Translations under genes and position numbers: made by a program | In this document: positions 16,404 through 25,446 of the stretch, piece after piece | How the letters are laid out: each line of letters begins with the position of its first letter | Position numbering within the stretch: the stretch's first letter is position 1 | Notes under the pieces: generated by a model | The model's input: only the letters and a program-made list of their open reading frames with translations | Told to the model about the DNA's origin: nothing | The model's database searches: none | Assembly (NCBI GenBank): GCA_002711845.1 | Contig: PASF01000002.1 | Coordinates: 286,224-350,223, forward strand | DNA length: 64,000 nucleotides | Reading direction: 5' to 3' | DNA from: Gammaproteobacteria bacterium | Lineage (GTDB): Bacteria; Pseudomonadota; Gammaproteobacteria; Pseudomonadales; Pseudohongiellaceae

Positions 16404-19079
16404 ATGAAGAATACCGTCCTAACGTCCATTTTCCGCAATCAAAACACGGGTGACAGTCAGCTGTACAACAACGGCAGAAACAGGCCGTTGACGGGTTTAT
16501 GCGCAGCCCTGCTATTTGTTTTTGGCATTTGCGCGCCGCTGGCCAACGCGCAGAACCCGGCCGATGCCGTTGCCAGCATGGACTATTATCTGCCGCCGGG
16601 CGTGCAGTATGACCCGGCTATTCCGACACCGGAACAGGTGCTGGGCATGGTGCCCGGCGAGTGGCATGTGCGCCATGATCAACTGGTCAACTACATGTAT
16701 GCGGTCGCCGAGGCGTCCGACCGGGTCAGCATTGAACGTTTCGGCAGTTCCTATGAGAACAGGCCATTGCTGGTGCTGACCATTACCTCGCCCCAGAATC
16801 ATGGCCGGCTCGAACAGATCCGTCAGCAGCACCTGACCCTGAGTGATCCGTCACGGAGCGGTGCACTGAGCACGGCTGATATGCCTGTGGTGCTGTATCA
16901 GGGCTACAGCGTGCACGGTAACGAACCCAGCGGTGCCAATGCCGCCCTGTTGTACGTTTATCACCTGGCCGCTGCCCGGGGGCCGGAGATTGAGCAGGCT
17001 CTGGCCAACGCCGTGATTCTGGTGGATCCTTCGTTTAACCCGGATGGACTGGATCGTTTCGCCCAGTGGGCCAACAGCCGGCGTGCCATGACCCTGTCGT
17101 CCGACCCCAATAACATGGAGCACAATGAGCCCTGGCCGGGCGGCCGGACCAATCATTACTGGTTTGACCTGAACCGTGACTGGCTGCCCTTGCGTCATCC
17201 CGAAAGTCGTGCACGGTTGTCCAATTTCTATCGTTGGCGCCCGAATGTGCTGACCGATCATCATGAAATGGGGTCGGATAACACATTTTTCTTTCAGCCT
17301 GGTATTCCATCGCGCACGCACCCGATGACACCCGCGCGCAACCAGGAGCTGACTGAGGCCATAGCACAGTTTCATGCACAGATTCTGGATGCCGACCAAC
17401 GGCTGTATTACGCCCGTGAAAGTTTCGATGACTTCTATTATGGCAAGGGTTCAACCTACCCCGACATCAATGGCGCGGTGGGTATTCTGTTCGAACAGGC
17501 CAGTTCACGTGGACACGCCCGCGACACTGTGCACGGCGTGCTGCGCTTTCCGTTCACCATCCAGAACCAGTTCCTGAGTTCGTTGTCGACCCTGGAAGGT
17601 GCGCTGGCGCTGCGCACGGATCTGCTGGACTATCAGCGCGAGTTCTATCAGGAGGCGCTGGACATGGCCGATGCCGCCGATACCAAAGCCTATGTGTTTG
17701 GTGATGCGGATGACAGTGGCAGTGCCTACCGCATGGCGGAGATTCTGCGTCAGCACCAGATTGCCGTGCATGTACTGGATGAGGATGTGGAACAGGACGG
17801 GAAAACCTTCAGACGCGGGCTGGCCTATGTGGTGCCCACCGATCAGGGGCAGCATCGTTTGATCGAGTCCATCTTTGAGCGCCGCACAAGCTTTCCCGAC
17901 ACGCTGTTCTACGATGTCTCCACGTGGACGTTTCCGTACGCCTTCAATACGCCGTTTGCCGAACTGGGCAGTCGCCAGTTTGACAGTGCCCTGCTGGGTG
18001 AGCCGGTCGAAGCAGGGCAGTTCCCGACGGGTGAATTTGTCGGCGGTAGCAATGCCTACGCCTACCTGTTTGAGTGGGATGAGTTTTATGCATCGCGGGC
18101 GATGTATCGCCTGCTGGATGCCGGTGTCCGCGCCAAGGTCGCTACTGAACCGTTTACCGCCCCGACGGCCAACGGACCCCGTCAATTCGATTACGGCACC
18201 ATCATGGTGCCGGTCGGTCCGCAAGACGTATCGGCGGACCAGATTCACGCATTGATGCGACAGGCCAGTGAGGAAGAGGGCATGACGGTGTATGCCATGG
18301 AAACGGGCCTGTCCTCGGCCGGTATCGATCTGGGCAGTCCGAGCTTCAGTGATCTGCGACGGCCCAGCATTGCCCTGATTGCTGGTGAAGGGACCCGTTC
18401 ATCGGAAGTGGGTGAGGCCTGGCATACGTTTGATCAGAAGTTCCAGATACCCATTACCCTGTTGACCCAGTCACGCATGCGACAGGCTGACCTGAATCGT
18501 TACAACGTCTTGATCATGGCCAGTGGCAGCTATTCGCAGGTACAGACAGAACGCGTCAAGCAATGGATAGAGGCTGGCGGCACCCTGATCGTTTACAAGA
18601 CGGCATTGAATTGGGCGGCCGAGAATCAACTGGCCAATATCACGCTGATCGATAGCGGTGAACTGGCAAGTGATGCTCCCAGGGCGTATGCAGACATGAC
18701 GCGTGACCGTGGCGAACAACTGATCGGCGGCAGCATATTCAACACCCGCCTGGATCTGAGCCACCCGCTGGGTTATGGCTACAATACCCCGCTGCTGCGG
18801 GTCTTCCGTGACAGCACGCTGTTCATGGAACGGGCGGAGAATCCCTACGCCACCCCGTTGCAGTACACTGATTCGCCCCTGGCCAGCGGTTATGTGTCGC
18901 AGCAGAACATTGACCGGATGGCAGGCACGGCGGCCATTGTGGTGACCGCGCACGGGTCGGGCCGGGTCATTGCCATGACAGATAACCCGAACTTCCGGGC
19001 ATTCTGGTTTGGCACCACGCGGCTGTTCATGAATGCAGTGTTTTTCGGGCACACCATCGACAGTGCTGCATCCAACTAG
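16404..19079 (+). CDS. M14 family zinc carboxypeptidase, exported
   Basis: An 891-residue secreted or periplasmic protein. The signal peptide is near residues 30-50 (LCAALLFVFGICAPLANAQ), after an unusually long polar lead. The peptidase M14 domain follows: zinc ligands in VHGNEPSGAN (HxxE) near residue 173 and the third ligand in TDHHEMGSDN near residue 290. A long C-terminal part includes a class I glutamine-amidotransferase-like segment (YNVLIMASGSYSQVQTERVKQWIEAGGTLIVYK), common in these large M14 proteins. It probably removes C-terminal residues from peptides outside the cytoplasm. The stop codon overlaps that of the convergent REC-GGDEF-EAL gene by four bases. Confidence 0.88.
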   Translation: MKNTVLTSIFRNQNTGDSQLYNNGRNRPLTGLCAALLFVFGICAPLANAQNPADAVASMDYYLPPGVQYDPAIPTPEQVLGMVPGEWHVRHDQLVNYMYAVAEASDRVSIERFGSSYENRPLLVLTITSPQNHGRLEQIRQQHLTLSDPSRSGALSTADMPVVLYQGYSVHGNEPSGANAALLYVYHLAAARGPEIEQALANAVILVDPSFNPDGLDRFAQWANSRRAMTLSSDPNNMEHNEPWPGGRTNHYWFDLNRDWLPLRHPESRARLSNFYRWRPNVLTDHHEMGSDNTFFFQPGIPSRTHPMTPARNQELTEAIAQFHAQILDADQRLYYARESFDDFYYGKGSTYPDINGAVGILFEQASSRGHARDTVHGVLRFPFTIQNQFLSSLSTLEGALALRTDLLDYQREFYQEALDMADAADTKAYVFGDADDSGSAYRMAEILRQHQIAVHVLDEDVEQDGKTFRRGLAYVVPTDQGQHRLIESIFERRTSFPDTLFYDVSTWTFPYAFNTPFAELGSRQFDSALLGEPVEAGQFPTGEFVGGSNAYAYLFEWDEFYASRAMYRLLDAGVRAKVATEPFTAPTANGPRQFDYGTIMVPVGPQDVSADQIHALMRQASEEEGMTVYAMETGLSSAGIDLGSPSFSDLRRPSIALIAGEGTRSSEVGEAWHTFDQKFQIPITLLTQSRMRQADLNRYNVLIMASGSYSQVQTERVKQWIEAGGTLIVYKTALNWAAENQLANITLIDSGELASDAPRAYADMTRDRGEQLIGGSIFNTRLDLSHPLGYGYNTPLLRVFRDSTLFMERAENPYATPLQYTDSPLASGYVSQQNIDRMAGTAAIVVTAHGSGRVIAMTDNPNFRAFWFGTTRLFMNAVFFGHTIDSAASN

Positions 19080-20932
19080 CAGCCGGGTTCCCTGGTCAGT
19101 GCCTGTTCGAACGCTTTCTCGGAGACGGGTTTACCAAAATGGTATCCCTGAAACAGCGGGCAGCCCTGGTCTTTGAGGAATTGAAACTGTTCAGCAGTTT
19201 CCACGCCTTCAGCGATAACCTCGATATCGAGGTTATTGGCCATGCCGATGATGGTCTGCACAATCACGGCATTGACGGGTCTGTCATGCATTTTGTGAAC
19301 AAAGGACTGATCAATCTTCAGTTGATGCAAAGGTAACTGGGTGAGGTATGACAGTGACGAGTAGCCGGTGCCAAAATCGTCCATGGAAAAACGCACACCG
19401 GCAGCCGTCAGTGCATTCATTTTATCCACCGCTGAGTCGATGTTGTCGAGGATCAGGCTTTCGGTCAGCTCCAGTTTCAGACTGCCGGGGCGAACGCGGT
19501 TCTTGCTGAGCGCGGTCAGCACCTGGTCAACAAAATCGTCCTGGTGAAACTGTCGCGCGCTGACGTTGATCGCCAGTTGCAGGCTGGCGGTTACCGCACT
19601 GTTTTCCCAGATCTTGAGCTTGCGGCATGCCGCATTGAGTACCCAGTTACCGATGGGTACAATCAGCCCGGTTTCTTCAGCCAGCGGGATAAACTGAACA
19701 GGCGAAATAATGCCTTTCTCGGGCGAGATCCACCGGATCAGCGCCTCGGCGCCCACGACATTGCCATCCGTGTCGACCTGAGGCTGCAGATACAGGCAGA
19801 ACTGTGTCTCCTCCAGCGCGATACGCATGTCCGTTTCCATTTGCAGGCGTGCCTCAAGTGCCGCCTGCATGGCAGGGTCATAAAAATACAGGGTGTTGCG
19901 CCCGTTTCGTTTGGCCTGATACATCGCCGTATCGGCACGGCGAATCAATTCCTCGGCGCTGATATCCCGGTCTCGGAACAGGCTGACCCCGACGCTGGCG
20001 CTGCCGTGATAATCCTCGCCCTGCAACTGGTAGGGTTTGCTCATCGCGCGCAGTATTTTTTCGCCGGCGACTTCCGCCCTGCTGGCCGCCTGATCGACGT
20101 TGTCGCTGAGCGCTTCCAGTATCACCACAAATTCGTCACCACCAAAGCGGGCGACCGTATCACCTTCGCGGACACAACTGTCCAGGCGCTGCGCCGCCAT
20201 CATCAGTAATTTGTCGCCGGCGTTATGGCCCTTGGTGTCGTTCAGGGTCTTGAAGTTGTCCAGATCTATGAACAGCAGTGCCCCAAAGCGTTGCAAACGG
20301 GAGCTGGCGGCGATGCTGTGTTGCAGCCGGTCCTGCATCAGCCGCCGGTTGGGCAGGCCGGTCAGCGGATCGTAGAAGGCCAGCTGTTCGATCCTGTCCT
20401 CGGCCTCCCTGCGCCGGGCGATATCAAGCTGCAGCTCACGGTTGGCTTCCTCCAGCTGCAGCATTTTTTCTTCAAGCTTGCGGATCAGGGTCTCACTGTA
20501 CTCCTTGAGCAGCGCTTCCTGATTACCGCCGGACTGAGAGGGTGTGTTCAGGCTGTTGTCTATCACCCGTTGTTCCACGACACGCAGTTTGGCCAGGAAC
20601 ACCTCTGGCTCTGCCGGCTTGAGGATAAACGCATCGGCCCCCAGGTTGATCGCCAGCTCTTCATCTTCCGGTTCGGTATAAGTGGCGGTGTAGACAATAA
20701 ACGGTATTCCACGCAGGGCCTGGTCATGCTTCCAGTGGCGAAGCAGGGTATACCCGTCCATGACCGGCATCAGCAGGTCCGAAATCAGTATGTCTGGCGC
20801 CCGTTTACGCGCCTTGGTGAGGGCCTCGGCGCCATGGCGGGCAGTGATGGTCTGATACCCGTGTCCGCCCAGCAGTGACTCCAGGTAGTAGAGATTGTCT
20901 TCATTATCATCGACAAGCAGGATGAGTTTCAT
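19076..20932 (-). CDS. Response regulator with GGDEF and EAL domains
   Basis: A 618-residue cytoplasmic protein starting at the ATG at 20930-20932; the upstream open frame is a shadow of the preceding receiver gene. It has a receiver domain at residues 1-120 (phospho-acceptor Asp in ILISDLLMPVMDG), a coiled-coil linker (LIRKLEEKMLQLEEANRELQ), a GGDEF domain with intact VARFGGDEFVVIL, and an EAL domain with intact GAEALIRW and DDFGTGYSSLSYL. Both catalytic signatures are complete, so it may make and break cyclic di-GMP, with phosphorylation choosing between them. It is third in an operon after a hybrid-free kinase and a single-domain receiver, which probably form its phospho-relay. Confidence 0.93.
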   Translation of the reverse strand: MKLILLVDDNEDNLYYLESLLGGHGYQTITARHGAEALTKARKRAPDILISDLLMPVMDGYTLLRHWKHDQALRGIPFIVYTATYTEPEDEELAINLGADAFILKPAEPEVFLAKLRVVEQRVIDNSLNTPSQSGGNQEALLKEYSETLIRKLEEKMLQLEEANRELQLDIARRREAEDRIEQLAFYDPLTGLPNRRLMQDRLQHSIAASSRLQRFGALLFIDLDNFKTLNDTKGHNAGDKLLMMAAQRLDSCVREGDTVARFGGDEFVVILEALSDNVDQAASRAEVAGEKILRAMSKPYQLQGEDYHGSASVGVSLFRDRDISAEELIRRADTAMYQAKRNGRNTLYFYDPAMQAALEARLQMETDMRIALEETQFCLYLQPQVDTDGNVVGAEALIRWISPEKGIISPVQFIPLAEETGLIVPIGNWVLNAACRKLKIWENSAVTASLQLAINVSARQFHQDDFVDQVLTALSKNRVRPGSLKLELTESLILDNIDSAVDKMNALTAAGVRFSMDDFGTGYSSLSYLTQLPLHQLKIDQSFVHKMHDRPVNAVIVQTIIGMANNLDIEVIAEGVETAEQFQFLKDQGCPLFQGYHFGKPVSEKAFEQALTREPGC

Positions 20933-20939
20933 GGTGTTT

Positions 20940-21332
20940 TTATGAAGCCTCGTGTGCTGGGCGCTGGCCGCGCAGAAATTGCTCGATCTCGCTGACAAAG
21001 GTATCGGGGTTGATGGGCTTTTCGATATAGCCGTTGCATCCGGCTGTGAGGGTTTTTTCCCGGTCGCCAACCATGGCATACGAGGTAACGGCGATAATCG
21101 GCACCTGTTCCAGTTTCCCCAACTGGCGCAGTGCCCGGGCCACGGCATAACCGTCCAATCTGGGCAGCTGGATGTCCAGCAGAATAATATCAGGGGCACA
21201 GTGGTTGGCCAATTCTATGCCGCTCATGCCGTCAGGCGCCGAGATTACCGTGTAACCGTGCCGTTCCAGCAGGAAGGTAGTCAGGTAGCGGTTCTGTTCG
21301 TTGTCTTCAATCAACAGGACTGTTTTTGTCAT
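20940..21332 (-). CDS. Single-domain response regulator (CheY-like)
   Basis: A 130-residue stand-alone receiver starting at the ATG at 21330-21332, which overlaps the kinase stop as ATGA. It has the acidic pocket (LLIEDNEQN), the phospho-acceptor Asp in DIILLDIQLPRLDG, the conserved Thr/Ser in IIAVTSYAM and Lys in NGYIEKPINPD. There is no output domain, so it acts through protein contacts, most likely between the upstream kinase and the downstream REC-GGDEF-EAL protein, which begins seven bases later. The short His/Ala/Glu tail is unremarkable. Confidence 0.92.
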   Translation of the reverse strand: MTKTVLLIEDNEQNRYLTTFLLERHGYTVISAPDGMSGIELANHCAPDIILLDIQLPRLDGYAVARALRQLGKLEQVPIIAVTSYAMVGDREKTLTAGCNGYIEKPINPDTFVSEIEQFLRGQRPAHEAS

Positions 21333-23335
21333 GATGCATCCACCACATTGAGGGGGAGCAGGGCTGTGAAACGACTGCCGATCTCCCATTGACTGGATGC
21401 AGTGATACGACCACCCAGCAGTTCGGCCAGTCGTCGGCAGATGGTCAGTCCCAGGCCGGTGCCGTCATGCTGGCGGGTGAGGCCTGAGTCGACCTGTTGA
21501 AAAGGCTGGAACAGACTCGCCAGGTCGTCCGGTTTGATACCAATGCCGGTGTCGGCCACGCGTATGCGCAGCATGGCATCGTTTGCCACTGACACCTCCA
21601 GCGCGACGCCGCCGGTGTCGGTAAACTTGATGGCATTGCTAAGCAGGTTCAGCAGGATCTGCTCCGTGCGGCGCTTGTCGCCTCGCATGGTTTCAGGCAC
21701 CCCGGTAGCCAGCGTGCAGGTCAGATCAATGGCCTTGCGCTCGGCCATGGGCTGCATCGACTGGATCACCTGTGCCACCGACACCCGGATGTCGAAGGGT
21801 TCGCAGCGGACTTCCAGTTGCCCGGCCTCAATCTTGGACAGATCCAGTACATCATTGATCAGCTCCAGCAGATGACGGGCGCTGCCCTGAACCATGCCCA
21901 GTTGCTTCCTTTGCTCGCCGGTCAGTGGCCCCGCCAGTTCCTGCAGGACAATGCCGGTGAAACCGATGATCGAGTTCAGGGGCGTGCGCAGTTCATGTGA
22001 CATCGTTGCCAGAAATGCAGATTTGATACGGTCCGCGGCTTCAGCCCGGATCACTGCAGCCTGCAGCTCGTCAGTGCGTTCGGACACCAGGTGTTCCAGA
22101 TTTTCATTGAGTTCGCGCAACGCATCTTCGGCTTTGCGGCGATCGGAGATATCAATGCCGACGCCGACCAGACAGCTCTGCCCTTCATAGTTGACGCTGC
22201 GGCCGGTAAAGAAATACGGCCTTTTGTCGCCATTGCGGGAGCGAAAGAAAGCTTCAACGGACGCCTCGCCATGTGTAAACACTCTGGCAATGCTGCTTTC
22301 AAGCAGGGGTTGTTCGTCGACGTCGAAAAACTGCAACGGGTGCATCTGCGCCACTTCCTCGGCACTGTAGCCGGACACCACTTCAAAGTTCCGGTTCCAG
22401 CGCAGAAACCGCCCAGTTTCGTCGTAGAAGTAGACGATGCCCGGCATGCTTTCGATCATGGCCTGCGAAAACAGGCTCTCCTCATGGGCAGCCGCTTCAG
22501 CTTCTTGTCGCTCCTGCGTCAAGGCAAAATTGTCCAGTGCAAACGATACATCCAGTGACGCTTCCTCAAGAAGGTTGATCTCCTTGCGCCGGAAGAAATC
22601 GGGCTCGCTGGCGTAAACACACAATACCCCATGTACTTGGCCGGCAATGCGCAGTGGCAGCACCGCGAACGACTGCAGATTCTGCTTGATGGCTTCGCGG
22701 CGCCAACCTTGCGATGCCGGATCGAACAGCACATCATTGCAGATGTAGGGCACACCATCCCGGATGACACCGCCCCAGACGCCAGCGCTGAGATCTTCAC
22801 CGTGGGTCTGCTCAATGATGTAGTCGATGTAGTCTGTGCCGTCACCAAACGCCGCCAGCGGCGTCCATGCCGACTGTTCGGGCTGGTGCCAGCCAATCCA
22901 GGCCATTCGAAACCCGCCGTGGCTCACCAATGCCTGGGTGACCAACCGGAACAATTCGTCGCGATCGGCGGAGGTCACAATCGACTGGTTGATCTGGCTG
23001 AGTGCCTCGTATAGCCGGTTGCCGCGCTCAATCTCAAGTTTGTGGGATTTCAGGCTGACATAACCGTCTTCAATGGCGCCATAAGCGCGCTGCATCATGG
23101 TCAGCAGCAGTAGCGACGTCAGGGCTACAAAGCCAATGCCTTTATAGACGCTCCAGCGCACCAGCGCTGCCGGATCGGAGACAAAGAACGCGAGCACCTG
23201 ATCTGAGAACACAATCCACACCGTGGCAATCACCGCGTAGATACCGGCTATCCGCCACGCACGCCGATGCAGGCGGGTCCAACGGGGCCTGCGTTTGACG
23301 GGAGAACGGGTCAAGGGCGTTGACGATGGGTACAT
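21329..23335 (-). CDS. Membrane histidine kinase with GAF and PAS domains
   Basis: A 668-residue sensor kinase. A basic N-terminus is followed by two TM segments (IAGIYAVIATVWIVFSDQVLAFF and a second at about residues 65-85). A GAF-like domain follows (DELFRLVTQALVSHGGFRMAW), then a PAS domain (SMPGIVYFYDETGRFLRWNRNF, with a PAC tail), then HisKA with the phospho-His in MSHELRTPLNSIIGF, and HATPase with ADTGIGI and GTGLGLTI. It lacks its own receiver. It is the first gene of a three-gene kinase, receiver, REC-GGDEF-EAL operon, so its signal is converted to a cyclic di-GMP change. The ligand is unknown. Confidence 0.92.
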   Translation of the reverse strand: MYPSSTPLTRSPVKRRPRWTRLHRRAWRIAGIYAVIATVWIVFSDQVLAFFVSDPAALVRWSVYKGIGFVALTSLLLLTMMQRAYGAIEDGYVSLKSHKLEIERGNRLYEALSQINQSIVTSADRDELFRLVTQALVSHGGFRMAWIGWHQPEQSAWTPLAAFGDGTDYIDYIIEQTHGEDLSAGVWGGVIRDGVPYICNDVLFDPASQGWRREAIKQNLQSFAVLPLRIAGQVHGVLCVYASEPDFFRRKEINLLEEASLDVSFALDNFALTQERQEAEAAAHEESLFSQAMIESMPGIVYFYDETGRFLRWNRNFEVVSGYSAEEVAQMHPLQFFDVDEQPLLESSIARVFTHGEASVEAFFRSRNGDKRPYFFTGRSVNYEGQSCLVGVGIDISDRRKAEDALRELNENLEHLVSERTDELQAAVIRAEAADRIKSAFLATMSHELRTPLNSIIGFTGIVLQELAGPLTGEQRKQLGMVQGSARHLLELINDVLDLSKIEAGQLEVRCEPFDIRVSVAQVIQSMQPMAERKAIDLTCTLATGVPETMRGDKRRTEQILLNLLSNAIKFTDTGGVALEVSVANDAMLRIRVADTGIGIKPDDLASLFQPFQQVDSGLTRQHDGTGLGLTICRRLAELLGGRITASSQWEIGSRFTALLPLNVVDAS

Positions 23336-23407
23336 GGGGCGCTTGCCGGATCGTGATGAGTTTCACCTGAACTTATCGTCCCATAATTTTCTGCCATACA
23401 ACAGTAC

Positions 23408-23423
23408 CTGATTGGCTAATCAG
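23408..23423. promoter_or_regulatory. Inverted repeat between kinase and earP genes
   Basis: CTGATT-GGCT-AATCAG is a perfect six-base inverted repeat in the 153-base divergent region. About 65 bases separate it from the earP ATG. A weak promoter-like pair (TTGGCC at 23430-23435 and TATGCT at 23454-23459) lies just downstream on the plus strand. An operator is possible, but arms this short also occur by chance. Confidence 0.25.
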
Positions 23424-23488
23424 CTTGTCTTGGCCATGTCACATGGACTGCGTTATGCTGTTGCTTCCATTAGTCCTGTTGCGTCCCC

Positions 23489-24754
23489 ATGGCGCTGTTT
23501 ATGTCAGTTCCCGAACACGCGCCTGCCAACGTCGCGCCTGCTTGGTCATGCGACCACGATACCTGGCTTGTTTTTTGTACCGCCATCGATAATTTTGGTG
23601 ATATCGGTGTGTGCTGGCGTTTGGCCCGGCAACTGGTCGTTGAGCATGAGCAACAGGTTGTGCTCTACATCGATGACTGGCACAAGGCGCTGGTGTTTTT
23701 GCAGCGAGAGGATGGCTGCTCGCTGACGCACATCGAAGAACAGGGCGTCCTGTTGCGTCGCTGGCATGATGGCATTGACTGGACCGCGTCGCTGGCGTCG
23801 GCCGGCATGGTGATCGAGGCGTTCGGTTGCAGTCTGCCGGACACCCTGATCGAAGCCATGGCCAAAGAGGGGGGCCGCCGGGCCCCGCCCTGCTGGGTCA
23901 ATCTGGAATACCTCAGTGCCGAAGCGTGGGTGGAAGACTATCATGGTCAGCAATCTATTCAGTCAGCGCCGGTAACCGGGACTTGCGCAACCCCGGTTGT
24001 GCTCAAAAAAACCTTCTTTTTCCCCGGATTTACCGCCGCCACCGGCGGTCTGATACGCGAGCGGCATCTGCTGGCGTCACACCAGGCTTGGCAGGCAGAG
24101 CAAGCGCGAACGCGGGCCGAGCTGGTGCCGGCCTCAGGCTGCGCGCATGACAGGTCGCTGTGGATATCGTTGTTTGCCTATCCCAGACCACCTGGCAATG
24201 TCGCCCTCAGGAGCTGGTTTGCAGCGCTGGCAGAAGGCGCGGAGCCGGTGTTGTGTGTCGTGCCTGCGGGCAGTCTGCTGGTCGATGTGGCTGATGCACT
24301 GGAGCTGACGCATACCCCGGCCGTCGGCGAGGTGATCTGCCGGGACTCACTCAGCGTTGCGGTCATCCCCTTCTTGTCGCTGGACGATTATGATCGGCTG
24401 CTTAGCGTTTGTGACCTGAATCTGGTGCGGGGCGAGGATTCGTTTGTGCGCGCCCAGTGGGCGGCCAGACCGCTGATCTGGCATATCTATCCGCAGCAGG
24501 ATGACGCGCACCAGCTTAAACTGGATGCCTTTCTGGAGCGTTATGGTGAAGACCGGTGGTCACCTGGCAGCGCCGACAAACTGGCAAGATTTACCCGGTT
24601 CTGGAATCTTGATGCAGACTGCCGCAAATTATGGCATGATCTGCGCCCGCAACTCCCGGACCTTACCCACAGGGCCCGGAACTGGCAGCAAAAACTGGCT
24701 GCTTTGCCTGATCTGGCGAGCAGTCTGATGCAGTTCTACCGTAATCGGCCTTAG
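23489..24754 (+). CDS. earP: EF-P arginine rhamnosyltransferase EarP
   Basis: A 421-residue cytoplasmic glycosyltransferase of the GT-B fold. EarP transfers rhamnose from dTDP-rhamnose to Arg32 of elongation factor P, which lets EF-P rescue ribosomes stalled on polyproline. The diagnostic N-terminal motif is present in [21 protein letters not shown], including the conserved Asp and the Gly-rich nucleotide loop. Further family segments are [38 protein letters not shown] and the C-terminal [31 protein letters not shown]. The efp gene follows 29 bases later, the usual arrangement. No clear ribosome binding site precedes the ATG; a second ATG lies four codons in. Confidence 0.95.
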   Translation: MALFMSVPEHAPANVAPAWSCDHDTWLVFCTAIDNFGDIGVCWRLARQLVVEHEQQVVLYIDDWHKALVFLQREDGCSLTHIEEQGVLLRRWHDGIDWTASLASAGMVIEAFGCSLPDTLIEAMAKEGGRRAPPCWVNLEYLSAEAWVEDYHGQQSIQSAPVTGTCATPVVLKKTFFFPGFTAATGGLIRERHLLASHQAWQAEQARTRAELVPASGCAHDRSLWISLFAYPRPPGNVALRSWFAALAEGAEPVLCVVPAGSLLVDVADALELTHTPAVGEVICRDSLSVAVIPFLSLDDYDRLLSVCDLNLVRGEDSFVRAQWAARPLIWHIYPQQDDAHQLKLDAFLERYGEDRWSPGSADKLARFTRFWNLDADCRKLWHDLRPQLPDLTHRARNWQQKLAALPDLASSLMQFYRNRP

Positions 24755-24783
24755 CCGTTACCCCATTATTTGAGTACGCATTC

Positions 24784-25350
24784 ATGAAAATCGCACAAGA
24801 AATCCGTGCCGGTCAGGTCATCATGGTCGGCGGGTCGCCCTGGAAAGTGCAGAAGACCGAGTTCAATAAATCAGGCCGCAATTCTGCCGTTTGCAAAATG
24901 AAGCTCAAGAACCTGCTCAACGGCGTCGCGACCGAGACGGTGTTCAAGGCTGACGACAAGCTGGAAAACGTGGTGCTGGAGCAAAAGGAAGTGACCTATT
25001 CCTACTTCGCAGATCCCATGTACGTGTTTGTCGATACCGACTACGAACAGATCGAGATTGAGAAAGACGACCTGGACAATGTCATCGACTATATTGAAGA
25101 CGGCATGGAAGATATCTGCCAGGCAGTGTTCTACAACGGCAAGGTCATCTCCATTGATCTGCCCAACTCGATTGTGCGTGAAATCGCCTACACCGAGCCT
25201 TCTGCCCGCGGTGATACCTCCGGCAAGGTGATGAAAACAGCACGGCTGAACAGTGGTTATGAGCTGTCCGTATCGTCGTTCTGCGAAATCGGCGATTCTG
25301 TTGAAATCGATACTCGCACCGGTGAGTACAAGTCACGCATCAAGCGCTGA
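24784..25350 (+). CDS. efp: Translation elongation factor P
   Basis: A 188-residue protein of normal length for EF-P, with the KOW-like N-terminal domain and two OB domains. EF-P enters the ribosomal E site and promotes peptide bonds within proline runs. The tip loop reads [10 protein letters not shown], placing Arg at position 32, the residue rhamnosylated by EarP; the lysine-type EF-P of E. coli has Lys34 instead. The C-terminal signature [18 protein letters not shown] is intact. Cys36 in the loop is slightly unusual. It forms an operon with earP, and a strong hairpin follows the stop. Confidence 0.97.
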   Translation: MKIAQEIRAGQVIMVGGSPWKVQKTEFNKSGRNSAVCKMKLKNLLNGVATETVFKADDKLENVVLEQKEVTYSYFADPMYVFVDTDYEQIEIEKDDLDNVIDYIEDGMEDICQAVFYNGKVISIDLPNSIVREIAYTEPSARGDTSGKVMKTARLNSGYELSVSSFCEIGDSVEIDTRTGEYKSRIKR

Positions 25351-25356
25351 TAAACG

Positions 25357-25387
25357 ACCGGTGAGCGCCGACATGGCACTCACCGGT
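25357..25387 (+). terminator. Hairpin after efp
   Basis: ACCGGTGAG and CTCACCGGT form a perfect nine-base stem around a 13-base loop that can itself pair GCC with GGC. It begins seven bases after the efp stop. There is no U-tract, so it may be a mRNA-stabilising or Rho-dependent 3' end rather than a classic intrinsic terminator. Confidence 0.5.
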
Positions 25388-25446
25388 TGACTTCGCTGGC
25401 TGAGCTGCCTTTAATGACCCGTCCCTAATCCTCGGAGGAGTCTGGT

